From: DASUBV01 sp035532295
Lineage (GTDB): Bacteria; Actinomycetota; Actinomycetes; Streptosporangiales; Streptosporangiaceae
NCBI GenBank assembly: GCA_035532295.1
Contig: DATKRH010000172.1
Coordinates: forward strand, 1-64,000
Reading direction: 5' to 3'
DNA length: 64,000 bases
Part shown: piece by piece, positions 35,931 to 44,941 of the stretch
Layout of the letters: each line of letters opens with the position of its first letter
Position numbering within the stretch: position 1 is the first letter of the stretch
Made by a program: the position numbers and the translations under genes
Notes under the pieces: generated by a model
What the model saw: only the letters and a program-made list of their open reading frames with translations
Told to the model about the DNA's origin: nothing
Databases searched by the model: none

Positions 35931-36763
35931 GCGCCAGCATCACCCTGGGCGCCGGGATCACCCGCCGCGGCGAGATCACGCGGCAGGCGCTTCGCGGCGG
36001 GTGGCGGCAGATGGCGATCTGGGCCACGGCACTGGCCGCCATGGTCGCGTTGTATGCGGTGATCTGGCCGTCTGTCCGGGGTAACACCCGCTGGCGGGAG
36101 TTGTTCGACACGCTTCCGCAAACCTACCGCGCGCTGTTCACCGCGGGCGGCTCCATCGACTTGAGCACCCCGGCCGGGTACCTGGGCGTGGAGCTGATGG
36201 GTTTCCTAGGTCCCGCGCTGATCGCGGTCTACGCCATCACGGCTGGCGCGGCCGCGATCGCCGGCGAGGAAGACCGAGGCAGCCTGGAGGTCACCCTGTC
36301 GGCGCCTGTCTCGCGGACCCAGGTGCTCACCCAGCGCTTCGCCGCCGTCGTGATCGGCATCGTCGCCGTGATGGCCGCGACAGCCGCCGCGCTGTGGATC
36401 TTCTCCGCGCTGCTGGACATGGGGTTGCGCGTGTCCGCGATCGCCTCCGCCACGGCGGCGCTCGCGATCTTCGGCGTGTTCGTCGGTGCCGTGGCCTTTG
36501 CCGTCGGCGCGGCCACCGGCAGCCCGGCCGCGGCCCGCGGCGTGGCTGCGCTGGCCGCCGTCGCCAGCTATCTGATCAACGCCCTCGCCCAGGTCACGAG
36601 CGCGCTGCGGTCCGCCCGGCCCGTCTCGCCGTACTACCTGCTGCTCGGCAACGAGCCGCTGGCCCACGGGCTGCGCCTGCTCGGCGCGGTGTCGGTGCTG
36701 GCCGCGGCGGCCGCGCTGGTCGGCTGCGGCGCAATCCTGTTCGCCCGGCGCGATCTGGGCTGA
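35927..36763 (+). CDS. ABC-2 type permease
   Basis: 278 aa with about six hydrophobic helices: ATALAAMVALYAVIWPSV, LGVELMGFLGPALIAVYAIT, FAAVVIGIVAVMAATAAALW, ALAIFGVFVGAVAFAVGAAT, a helix around AVASYLINALAQVT, and the final VLAAAAALVGCGAILFARRD. The conserved EEDRGSLEVTLSAPVSRTQ loop after helix 2 is characteristic of ABC-2 permeases. It forms an exporter with the preceding ATPase; the cargo (drug or lipid) is unknown. Confidence 0.88.
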   Translation: MSASITLGAGITRRGEITRQALRGGWRQMAIWATALAAMVALYAVIWPSVRGNTRWRELFDTLPQTYRALFTAGGSIDLSTPAGYLGVELMGFLGPALIAVYAITAGAAAIAGEEDRGSLEVTLSAPVSRTQVLTQRFAAVVIGIVAVMAATAAALWIFSALLDMGLRVSAIASATAALAIFGVFVGAVAFAVGAATGSPAAARGVAALAAVASYLINALAQVTSALRSARPVSPYYLLLGNEPLAHGLRLLGAVSVLAAAAALVGCGAILFARRDLG

Positions 36764-36783
36764 CAGCCCGGGGGAGGGAGCTC

Positions 36784-36822
36784 ATGGCGAGGACCGACGG
36801 CCCAGCCGGGTGCGGCCCGTGA
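36784..36822 (+). other. Possible 12-codon leader peptide
   Basis: GGGAGGGAG lies 4 bases before an ATG that opens a 12-codon frame (MARTDGPAGCGP) ending in TGA. It sits between the permease and flavodoxin genes. It might be a translated leader or simply a remnant; no attenuator hairpin is evident. Confidence 0.25.
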
Positions 36823-36854
36823 GCGAAGCCGACAGCGGAGATCAAGGAGGAGTG

Positions 36855-37416
<562 letters not shown>

Positions 37417-37436
<20 letters not shown>

Positions 37437-38148
37437 GGAAGGTCGCGATGCGGCGGCGCGCATCCCGGGCTGAGGGGTCGTGATAGCCAGCGGGTCCGGT
37501 GAACCTGCCCATGACGATGAACACGACCGGACTGGGGTCGCCGGCGCCATCGTGGTCGTTGAGGAATGCGTGCCCGGCCTCCGGGTACTCCTTGACGTCG
37601 TGCTCCGCGCCGAGCGCTTCCAGCGCCTGTCCGAGCCTGCCGGCGGTCCCTCGGTTGGCCCGGTCCCTGGCGCCGTAGCTGCCGACGATCGGGCAGGCGC
37701 CCGCCAGGAAGGCCTCGGTGTAGGCATCTTTGGCGACGCCCACGCCGTAGTTCACGCTGGACGCGGAGAATCCATGACCAGGGGCGAGTAGCAGGGCGAA
37801 CCCACCGCCGATGCAGAAGCCGATCACGCCGACCTTGCCCGTGCAGCCGGCCTGGCCGGCCAGCCAGTTGCGCACCGCGTCCACGTCATCGAACGCCCGG
37901 CCCTTCCTGGCGCGCAGGTCTTTTCCGAGGCCGCGCAGGCACCGGAACGTTCCGCCCCAGTAGAACAGGTCGGGCGCTACGGCGAGGAACCCCTCGCCCG
38001 CCAGCCAGTCGGCCTGGCGGCGCAGGTCCTGGCTCATGCCCAGGGCGTCGTGAATGACCACCACCCCCGGCCAGGGCCCTGAACCCGGTGGCGTCGCCAG
38101 GTAGGCGGGTATGAGCCCGCGTGGTCCCGGGATCGTCATATCGGCCAT
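37417..38148 (-). CDS. Dienelactone hydrolase family protein
   Basis: 243 aa. Alpha/beta hydrolase with the family's cysteine nucleophile in GFCIGGGFALL (about residue 112), an acidic residue in SYGARDRANRG (about 160) and the catalytic His in EAGHAFLNDHD (about 198). The N-terminal PGVVVIHDALGMSQDLRRQA forms the oxyanion region. Substrates range from chloroaromatic lactones to simple esters, so no pathway can be assigned. It stands alone on the minus strand. Confidence 0.87.
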
Positions 38149-38228
38149 CGCTCCTCCTCGCGCCCAGGCGCAGTCCGCGTCCAGTAGCGCCCTGATAACG
38201 AAGGCGTGCCCGGGCCGCTGGGAGTCCG

Positions 38229-38603
38229 TCAGGCGGGGAGAACGGCCACGTCATACTGCTGGCAGCGGGTATCCCTGGTGACCAGCGTGAGATCCTCGCA
38301 CTGTGCCTGCGCGACGAGCATCCGGTCGAACGGGTCCCGGTGGAGCAGCGGAAGGCGCCCGGCGGCAATGGCGTGCCCGGAGCCGACGGGCAGCTCCGCG
38401 AAACCGCTGCCGCGGATCCGCTCGGGAAGGTCAGCGGGTTCCCTGAGCTTGCCGATGGCCTGCTTGATCGCGACCTCCCATACGGTGGCGGCGCTGACGT
38501 ACACATCCGGCTCGTGGTCGAGCCTGGCCTTGATCTCCTCCGACAGCGACGGATCGTCGGCCAGCCACCACAGCACCACGTGAGTGTCCAGCAGCAGACT
38601 CAC
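38229..38603 (-). CDS. vapC: VapC-type PIN-domain ribonuclease toxin
   Basis: 124 aa. The PIN metal-binding acids are visible: Asp in LLLDTHVVLWWL (residue 6), Glu in ATVWEVAIKQAIGKL (about 43), Asp in LHRDPFDRMLVAQA (about 91-94) and Asp in LVTRD (about 112). This THxxLWW subgroup is the common partner of Phd-type antitoxins. It cleaves RNA when free of antitoxin. ATGA overlap with the antitoxin gene upstream. Confidence 0.9.
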   Translation of the reverse strand: MSLLLDTHVVLWWLADDPSLSEEIKARLDHEPDVYVSAATVWEVAIKQAIGKLREPADLPERIRGSGFAELPVGSGHAIAAGRLPLLHRDPFDRMLVAQAQCEDLTLVTRDTRCQQYDVAVLPA

Positions 38604-38857
38604 GGCGTCATGCCGAAGTCACCGGCGATGGCTTCGTTGACCTCATCGGAATCCCAGTCCTCCGCCATCACGAGCGTGCCGCGCAGCGACCCGCGCCCGC
38701 GCCGGCTGACCGTGCGGGTCAGCGGGATGACTTTCGCGACCGGCTTCCCGGCGCGGCTGATGGTGATCTCCTCACCATGCTCGACCCGCTCGATGATCTT
38801 GGACAGGTTCGTCTTCGCGTCGTGAATATTGAACTGCGCGGCCGCGTCGCCCGACAT
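38600..38857 (-). CDS. vapB: Phd/YefM-family antitoxin (VapB)
   Basis: 85 aa. FNIHDAKTNLSKIIERVEHG followed by EEITISRAGKPVAKVIPL is the Phd/YefM DNA-binding fold. The C-terminal part (GTLVMAEDWDSDEVNEAIAG) is the toxin-neutralising segment. Strong ribosome site AAGGAGG. Dyads just upstream are candidate autoregulatory operators. Confidence 0.9.
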   Translation of the reverse strand: MSGDAAAQFNIHDAKTNLSKIIERVEHGEEITISRAGKPVAKVIPLTRTVSRRGRGSLRGTLVMAEDWDSDEVNEAIAGDFGMTP

Positions 38858-38866
38858 GAGACCTCC

Positions 38867-38890
38867 TTAGCTAACACATTAGTCCACTAA
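38867..38890. promoter_or_regulatory. Candidate vapBC operator
   Basis: Two AT-rich dyads, TTAGCTAA (38867-38874, overlapping the ribosome-site region) and TTAGT-CC-ACTAA (38879-38890), lie directly upstream of vapB in otherwise GC-rich DNA. They share the TTAG half-site, as expected for binding by the antitoxin-toxin complex. Confidence 0.5.
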
Positions 38891-39082
38891 CTGCGGCGCC
38901 ATCAACTGGCCGAAGTCGGCCACGACTCGCCCCAGCAGGCCAGGCCGACGGCGCGCAGCGCAGCCCCAGGGACGGAAATCGTGATCCTGGCGGAGGGATA
39001 AAGAGCGGAATATTTGTCCCGCGGGGGCGAACCAGACGTTCTGCCTACCACGTATCATTCACTTAGCGTTCACAAGGGGGTG

Positions 39083-39718
39083 ATGCGGGTGACCGGAGCT
39101 GTGCCGAGCGGTATCGACGAGATCGATCTGCTACCAGGCAGTCACGTGTGTGCGTTCTATCGGGGCGACAGCGACCGCGACCGGCTGCTGGCCGCCTACC
39201 TGGGCGCGGGCCTGACTGCCGGGGACAAATGCATCTGCGTCGTTGACTCCCCGTACACGGCGCAGCGGCTCGAGTCGCTACCGCGCGCTTGCGACGGCGC
39301 CCCGGTGGCCCGTGCCGGACGTGCTCCGGCGGGCGGCCAGCTGGATATCCACCTGCCGGAGTCGACGTACCTGGCCGGCGGGGAGTTCACCACCAGTGAC
39401 ATGCTCACGTTCTGGGCAGAGAGCATGACTAAGGCGGAGGTCGAGGGGTACTCCTTCTGCCGCCTGGTCGGCGAGATGACCTGGGCGCTGCGTGACGCGC
39501 CGGGGGTGGAGCATCTCGTCGGCTACGAGTCCGAGCTGAACCGGGTCACCTCGTGCTATCCCGCCATTGTGCTGTGCCTGTACGATCTGGACCTGTTCAG
39601 CGGAGAAGTCGTCGTCAACATCGTCAGAACGCACCCTCAGGTGCTGATCCAGGGCATCCTCGTCGAGAACCCGTATTACGTGGGGCCGGACGAGTTCCTC
39701 AGGTCAGCACAGATCTGA
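39083..39718 (+). CDS. MEDS-domain sensory protein (DcmR-like)
   Basis: 211 aa from ATG 39083 (AAGGGGG upstream; a GTG at 39089 is also possible). LLPGSHVCAFYRGDSDRDRL followed by LTAGDKCICVVDSP, and the C-terminal VEHLVGYESELNRV and ILVENPYYVGPDEFL, match the MEDS (methanogen/methylotroph DcmR sensory) domain, thought to sense small C1 or halogenated compounds. There is no DNA-binding domain, so it probably acts with the PucR regulator 12 bases downstream. A paralogue is at 49.9 kb. Confidence 0.78.
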   Translation: MRVTGAVPSGIDEIDLLPGSHVCAFYRGDSDRDRLLAAYLGAGLTAGDKCICVVDSPYTAQRLESLPRACDGAPVARAGRAPAGGQLDIHLPESTYLAGGEFTTSDMLTFWAESMTKAEVEGYSFCRLVGEMTWALRDAPGVEHLVGYESELNRVTSCYPAIVLCLYDLDLFSGEVVVNIVRTHPQVLIQGILVENPYYVGPDEFLRSAQI

Positions 39719-39730
39719 TCGGCCGTCGCG

Positions 39731-41458
39731 ATGACCGCCGAACACCCAGCGCCGAGTGGCCTGGCAGCCGTTGTCACGCTGCCCGGGCCGCTCCAGGAGG
39801 CGCCCGACGCGAATCTGCGTGAGCGGCTGGGTGAGTTCCGCGCACTGCTGGTGATCTCGCTGCTGATGACCGAGTCGGTCGGCGAGGACCAGATCCTGGA
39901 ACTCGCCGCCTCGTCGGCACCGGGGCTCGGCCCCTGGCGGATCGTGGGCTACGGATTCACTGACGGCAGGTGGCATCCTGCCAATGAGCACGGCGCCCCC
40001 GTACCCGCTGACCTGGCTGAGCGGCTTGCCGCGCTGGGCAGTGGCGCGGGCCGGATAGAGCTGCCCGGCCACGCCTGGGCCTGGGCGTACCCGCTGCGCA
40101 GCGTCAGCGGACCGCTGGGCCACCTGGTCGCGTCCTGCGAGCGGGAGCCGTCCGCCGAGGAGCGATTCCTGATCCAGGTGATCGCGCAGCAGACCGGTGT
40201 CGCCGTGTCGAACGCCCGGCTGCACGCCAGGGAACGCGCCACCGCGGCCGAGCTCGCCGTCACCAATACCGCGCTCGCCGAGACGGTGACCAGCCTGCAG
40301 CGCAGCATGGACATCCACGACCGGCTCACCCAGGTGGCGGTCTCTGGTGAGGGCCAGCCAGGCATAGCGAAAGCCCTGCACGAGCTCACCGGCATGCCGG
40401 TCGCGATCGAGGACCGGTACGGCAACCTGTCCGCCTGGGCCGGCCCGGGCAGGCCCGAGCCCTACCCGAAGGAGTCTTTCGCCAAGCGTGAGCACCTGCT
40501 CCGCCGGCTGATGCGGGACAGTAAACCCGTGCGGGACGGCGAACGGCTCGTCCTGCTGGTGTCGCCGCGGCCGGACCTGATCGGGGTCGTCTCCCTGATA
40601 GACCCCGACCGGAGTGCGGACAACGCCGACCTGGTTGCCCTTGAGCATGGCGCGACGGTGCTCTCGATGGAGCTGGCCAGGCTGCGCAGCATCGCCGACA
40701 CGGAACTGCGGCTGCGCCGCGATCTCGTCCATGACCTGCTGGCCGGGACGAACGACGAGAGCGCGCAGGCCCGGGCGGAGGCACTTGACTACGACCTGCG
40801 GCGCCCGCACCGGGTGGTGGTGGTCGAGGGCAAAGGGCGATCCCGCGCGCACGACGCGCTGCTGAGCGCGGTCCGGCGGGCGCTGCGCCAGGCCCGGCAG
40901 ACCGGGCTGTTCGAGACGTGGTCCGGCAACGTCGCTATCGTCACGGCCGGCCAGGCGGACTGGGAGAAGCTGCGCCGCGCCATCATGTCCGACCTCGGCG
41001 GCCAGTGCCATATCGGTGTGGGCGGTCCCTGTGCCCGCCCCTCCGAGCTTCCGCGCTCGCTACGCGAGGCGGGTCTCGCGCTGCGGCTGCAGAAAACCCT
41101 GCTGCCCGGGAGTACCGCGTGCGAGTATCCCAAGCTTGGTATCTTCCGCATGCTCGCGGCGATCCCGGACCTCGCTGATGTTGACAAGTTCGTGCGGGAG
41201 TGGCTGGGCAGCCTGATCGACTACGACGCCCGCAAGGGCGCCGAGCTCGTGCACACGCTCACCCAGTACCTCGAACATGGCGGCAACTACGACGCCACGG
41301 CCGCTGAGCTGTCGGTGCACAAGAGCACGCTCAAGTACCGGCTGCAGCGGATCCGCGAGCTGACCGGCCTGGAACTGAACGATCCCGACGTCCATTTCAA
41401 CCTGCAGCTAGCTACCCGGGCCTGGGGCACGCTGCAGGCTCTGCGGGGCGAGCGCTGA
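39731..41458 (+). CDS. PucR-family transcriptional regulator with GAF domain (first copy)
   Basis: 575 aa. GAF-like N-terminus (about residues 35-165), a central CdaR-like region and the C-terminal PucR helix-turn-helix: GAELVHTLTQYLEHGGNYDA, TAAELSVHKSTLKYRLQRIR. It is closely related to the protein at 44.9 kb: both share RYGNLSAWAGPG, LEHGATVL, and the TLKYRLQRIR recognition helix. Position immediately upstream of the xecCDE-type genes makes it the likely activator of CoM-dependent epoxide metabolism. Confidence 0.87.
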   Translation: MTAEHPAPSGLAAVVTLPGPLQEAPDANLRERLGEFRALLVISLLMTESVGEDQILELAASSAPGLGPWRIVGYGFTDGRWHPANEHGAPVPADLAERLAALGSGAGRIELPGHAWAWAYPLRSVSGPLGHLVASCEREPSAEERFLIQVIAQQTGVAVSNARLHARERATAAELAVTNTALAETVTSLQRSMDIHDRLTQVAVSGEGQPGIAKALHELTGMPVAIEDRYGNLSAWAGPGRPEPYPKESFAKREHLLRRLMRDSKPVRDGERLVLLVSPRPDLIGVVSLIDPDRSADNADLVALEHGATVLSMELARLRSIADTELRLRRDLVHDLLAGTNDESAQARAEALDYDLRRPHRVVVVEGKGRSRAHDALLSAVRRALRQARQTGLFETWSGNVAIVTAGQADWEKLRRAIMSDLGGQCHIGVGGPCARPSELPRSLREAGLALRLQKTLLPGSTACEYPKLGIFRMLAAIPDLADVDKFVREWLGSLIDYDARKGAELVHTLTQYLEHGGNYDATAAELSVHKSTLKYRLQRIRELTGLELNDPDVHFNLQLATRAWGTLQALRGER

Positions 41459-41603
41459 CGCCACGCCCAGAGTCTGCGTCCGCGCCCACTAATTCCGCAG
41501 GACGATGAACGGGCGGTACTTCGTCCCCTGATGACCTGCCCTGGGCAGGGCGTCGCTGGTGATGCTGAACACGCTAGCAACACCCGGCGACAAGGGGTCA
41601 GCG

Positions 41604-43262
41604 ATGATCGATGTACGGAACCCGAGCGATGGTTTCAGGTCACTGCGTGCGCGCATTAACGCGCTCGGGCCGCCAGCCCATAGCGACCGAGGCCAGGACG
41701 GCGCCCCGCTGACTGTGGGCGAGTGGGCGTTGCTGATCGACGACATCGTCGCGCACCCCGAGGACAACACCGAGGGGCTGTGGAACGTCGCGGCGCCCGA
41801 GGAGGACGACCGGGAGTACGACGCGATTTTCGTCGGCGGTGGCGCCAGCGGCCGGTTCGGCTCGGCTTACCTGCGTGCCAGGGGCGGCCGCCAGCTGACC
41901 ATCGACGCGTGGCCGTTCCTCGGCGGATCGTGCCCGCACCAGGCCTGCGTGCCGCATCACCTGTTCTCCGAGTGTGCCCGCGAGCTCGACCTGGCACGGC
42001 ACATGCAGGGACGGCTGTGGTACCCGGCGTTCGATGACAAGCAGGCGAGCATCAGGGAGATCGTCGACTTGTTCAAGGCCGGGCGAGGGCTGCCGCACGC
42101 GATCATGAACTGGCAGTCCAAGGAACAGCTCGACATGGAGTACATCCTGAACGCCCCCGCGACGATCATCGATGAGCACACTGTCGAGGTAGAGGGCCGG
42201 CGGTTCCGGGCCAAGAACCTGGTCCTGTCCACCGGGGCCCGGACGATTTACCCGGATGTCCCCGGCATCCGCACCAAGGGCGTCTACGACTTCGCCACCC
42301 TGATCGAGGACCTCGACTACGAGCCGAACCGCTGCGTCATCATCGGCGGCTCCAAGGTCGCCCTGGAGTACGGGTCGTTCTTCCACGCGACCGGGTGCAA
42401 GACCACGATCCTGACCCGCAGCCCGCTCATGGAGACCGCCAGCCTGCACCACGTCGACGACGGGCTGCGCGCGTACGTCATCTCGATGATGGTCGACCGG
42501 GGCATCGAGATCGTGAACGGCGCGCAGGTACTCGAGGTGCTCGGTGATGGCCATGTCACCGGTGTCCGCTACCGGACGGCTGAGGGCGGGGTCGTGGAGA
42601 TCGACACCGACTTCGTGTTCATCGGCACGGGGGAGCGTCCCAATCTCGACATGTACGAGCCGCTGGGGCTGAAGACTGACGATCGCGGCTTCGTGGTCGC
42701 CGATACGCACATGCGGACCTCCGTGCCTTCCGTCTACGCGTCGGGCGATCTGGTCGGGCCGCCGATGGAGATGTTCAAGGCGCGCAAGTGCGGAGTCGGC
42801 GCCGCCCGCAACATCATGGGCGAGGACTACGAGTTCGACTTCACCGAGTACCCCGACTTCCTGCACACGACCTACGAGGTGACCTGGTGCGGCCTGTCCG
42901 AGGCGGAGGCCAGGGACAGGTACCGCAACGTCATCAAGATCCAGATGCCGCCGGACGACGCCGACCCGGAGACGTTCGCGCTGCCGGCCGCGGAGGGCTC
43001 GATGCTGTACGCCTTCACCCGGCCGATCCTGTCCGGCTGGCTGAAGCTGGTCATCGACGCTGACTCGCGCAAGATCCTGGGCGCCCACCACGTCGGGTTC
43101 GGCGCCAAGGACGCCTTCCAGTACATCGACTACCTGATCCGCCGGCCTGAGGGCTGGACGATCGACGACATGGCCGAGCTGAATGAGCTCTTTCTCAATC
43201 CCGAGCACTTCATCCAGCTCTCGCGGCTGCGCGCGGGCCAGGTCAACCTGGTGAATCTGTGA
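41604..43262 (+). CDS. xecC: 2-oxopropyl-CoM reductase (carboxylating) homologue
   Basis: 552 aa from ATG 41604 (AAGGGG six bases upstream); GTG 41559 would add 15 residues. It is a disulfide oxidoreductase-family flavoprotein: FAD motif GGGASGRFGSAY, redox pair Cys110-x4-Cys115 in GGSCPHQACVPHH, and the NADPH motif CVIIGGSKVALEYGSFF. The C-terminal FLNPEHFIQLSRLRAG has Phe530-x4-His535 in place of the usual His-Glu, the substitution that lets 2-KPCC cleave the thioether and carboxylate rather than protonate. Arg84 in GRFG and the Arg in MEMFKARKCG correspond to CoM-sulfonate ligands in the Xanthobacter enzyme. It converts 2-ketopropyl-CoM plus CO2 to acetoacetate and CoM. The next gene overlaps it (GTGA). 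Confidence 0.92.
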   Translation: MIDVRNPSDGFRSLRARINALGPPAHSDRGQDGAPLTVGEWALLIDDIVAHPEDNTEGLWNVAAPEEDDREYDAIFVGGGASGRFGSAYLRARGGRQLTIDAWPFLGGSCPHQACVPHHLFSECARELDLARHMQGRLWYPAFDDKQASIREIVDLFKAGRGLPHAIMNWQSKEQLDMEYILNAPATIIDEHTVEVEGRRFRAKNLVLSTGARTIYPDVPGIRTKGVYDFATLIEDLDYEPNRCVIIGGSKVALEYGSFFHATGCKTTILTRSPLMETASLHHVDDGLRAYVISMMVDRGIEIVNGAQVLEVLGDGHVTGVRYRTAEGGVVEIDTDFVFIGTGERPNLDMYEPLGLKTDDRGFVVADTHMRTSVPSVYASGDLVGPPMEMFKARKCGVGAARNIMGEDYEFDFTEYPDFLHTTYEVTWCGLSEAEARDRYRNVIKIQMPPDDADPETFALPAAEGSMLYAFTRPILSGWLKLVIDADSRKILGAHHVGFGAKDAFQYIDYLIRRPEGWTIDDMAELNELFLNPEHFIQLSRLRAGQVNLVNL

Positions 43263-43987
43263 GCGCAGACCGGGTGGCGGTGGTCACCGGCGGCGCGTCC
43301 GGCATCGGGCTCGCGACCTGCGAGCGGCTGAGCGCCGACGGGTTCATCGTCGCCGCTCTCGACCTGGAGCCGAAGGGCGCAGTCGAGGTCGCCGCGCTGA
43401 CACTGCGCTGCGATGTCACCGACGAGGCGAACGTCGAGGACGCGATGGCCGCCGTCGCCGAGTGCTTCGGCCGGATCGATGTGCTGGTCAACAACGCCGG
43501 CATCACCGGGTCCCGGCAGGCAGCCCGGTGTCACGAGACCCCGGTCGCCGAGTGGGACCGGGTGCAGGCGGTGAACGTCCGCGGCCCGTTCCTGTGCAGC
43601 CGCGCCGTGCTGCCGTCCATGGTCGCCAGCGGATCAGGCCACATCATCACGATCGCCTCGGTCGCCGGGCTGGTCGCCTTTCCCGGGCGGTGCGCCTACA
43701 CCGCGTCCAAGGGCGCGGCCCTGATGCTCACCAGGTCGATCGCCGTCGACTACGCGGCCGCTGGCATCCGCGCCAACGCGGTGTGCCCGGGGATGGTCTA
43801 CACGCCGATGACGAGCTGGCGGCTCGACCAGCCGGACCTGCGTGCCCAGGTGGAGCGGACCATCCCGCTGGGCCGGGTCGCGTCGCCCGAGGAGATCGCG
43901 GACGCGGTCTCCGTGCTGGCCTCAGGCCGGCTGGCCTACCTGACGGGCCACCCGCTGGTGCTCGATGGTGGCATGTCCGCCCTCTGA
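43259..43987 (+). CDS. xecD: R-2-hydroxypropyl-CoM dehydrogenase-type SDR
   Basis: 242 aa from GTG overlapping the preceding stop. SDR motifs: GGASGIGL (about 11-18), NNAG, Ser in ITIASVAG and YTASKGA (Tyr-x3-Lys, about 148-152). The tail after the active site, NAVCPGMVYTPMTSWRLDQP followed by DLRAQV, strongly resembles the R-HPCDH of Xanthobacter Py2, including the Arg (SWRLDQ) that binds the sulfonate of CoM. It oxidises the R-hydroxyalkyl-CoM produced by epoxide opening to the ketone used by the carboxylase. Confidence 0.82.
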   Translation: MSADRVAVVTGGASGIGLATCERLSADGFIVAALDLEPKGAVEVAALTLRCDVTDEANVEDAMAAVAECFGRIDVLVNNAGITGSRQAARCHETPVAEWDRVQAVNVRGPFLCSRAVLPSMVASGSGHIITIASVAGLVAFPGRCAYTASKGAALMLTRSIAVDYAAAGIRANAVCPGMVYTPMTSWRLDQPDLRAQVERTIPLGRVASPEEIADAVSVLASGRLAYLTGHPLVLDGGMSAL

Positions 43988-44017
43988 CTCGTGCTGTGAC
44001 AACCGAGAGGAAACCTG

Positions 44018-44791
44018 ATGACAGGCAAGCTGGCCGGCAGGGTAGCGGTCGTGACCGGGGCAGGCTCTGGCATCGGCCGGGCGGCGGCGGCGCTCTTTGC
44101 CCGTGAGGGGGCCGTGGTCGCGATCGTGGACCTCGTCGCCCGGGCGGCCAAGGAGACCGCGGCGGAGATCACCGAGGCTGGCGGCCAGGCGATCTCGGTC
44201 AGTGCCGACATCTCGGCAGCGGACCAGGTGGAAAATGCCTTCACCCAGATCCACAACGAGTACGGCCGGGTGGATGTCCTCTACAACAACGCGGGCGTGA
44301 ACAGCAGCGGCTCAGTGATCGACGCGACCGACGAGGACTGGGACCGGAGTTTCGCGGTCAACGCCAAGGGGACGTTCCTGTGCTCACGGGCGGCCGCGCG
44401 GCTGATGGTGCAGACCGGAGGGGGCTCCATCGTCAACCAGGGCTCGGTCGCGGCGGTCGTCGGCGTCGCGAACTTCGCCTCGTACTGCGCGTCCAAGGGA
44501 GCGGTCGTGGCACTCACCCGGTCCATGTCCGTCGACCTCGCGCCACGCGGTGTCCGCGTCAACGTCATCTGCCCGGGTACGGTGTACACGCCGCTGATGG
44601 AGCCGATGCTCCGGGCGCGCGGCGGCGGTGACATGGCGGCCGGGCTGGCGCTGACCGTGGCGAAGTACCCCATCGGCCGGCTCGGGACGCCGGAGGAGAT
44701 CGCGGCGGTGGCCCTCTTCCTGGCCTCCGACGACTCTTCCTTCCTCACCGGCTCCGTCCTCACCGCGGACGGTGGCATGACGTCACAGTGA
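44018..44791 (+). CDS. xecE: SDR, probable S-2-hydroxypropyl-CoM dehydrogenase
   Basis: 257 aa with GAGAGGAAA upstream. GAGSGIGRA (about 12-20), NNAGVNSSG, Ser in VNQGSVAAV and YCASKGA. It differs from the neighbour after the active site: ICPGTVYTPLMEPML then TVAKYPIGRLG. The Lys-Tyr pair here resembles the one I recall near the sulfonate of S-HPCDH, so the stereochemical assignment to the S-isomer is plausible but unproven. Coming directly after the R-type enzyme gives the usual pair needed to handle both epoxide enantiomers. Confidence 0.7.
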   Translation: MTGKLAGRVAVVTGAGSGIGRAAAALFAREGAVVAIVDLVARAAKETAAEITEAGGQAISVSADISAADQVENAFTQIHNEYGRVDVLYNNAGVNSSGSVIDATDEDWDRSFAVNAKGTFLCSRAAARLMVQTGGGSIVNQGSVAAVVGVANFASYCASKGAVVALTRSMSVDLAPRGVRVNVICPGTVYTPLMEPMLRARGGGDMAAGLALTVAKYPIGRLGTPEEIAAVALFLASDDSSFLTGSVLTADGGMTSQ

Positions 44792-44814
44792 CGGTGCGGA
44801 CCGTCATGGCCGCC

Positions 44815-44878
44815 TGTCCTGCCGGGACATATCTGTCCTGGCAGGACAGGCGCCGCGGATTCTTTTGTCCTGCAGACA
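44815..44878. promoter_or_regulatory. Cluster of three TGTCCTGC-type dyads upstream of the second PucR gene
   Basis: Three copies: TGTCCTGCCGGGACA (44815-44829), the perfect 17-base dyad CTGTCCTG-G-CAGGACAG (44833-44849) and TGTCCTGCAGACA (44866-44878). They lie between the second SDR gene and the PucR gene, so they could bind PucR itself. Related sequences occur upstream of other genes in this region. Confidence 0.65.
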
Positions 44879-44941
44879 GTTAGCGAGCCGTGCGGCCGAC
44901 TGCCTACGCTGCCACCACCTGATCCACGGGGCGGTGGAAGA

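Noticed and set aside
41640..43208. A 522-codon minus-strand open frame
   Set aside because: Antisense shadow of the xecC-type gene; low-complexity composition, no motifs.
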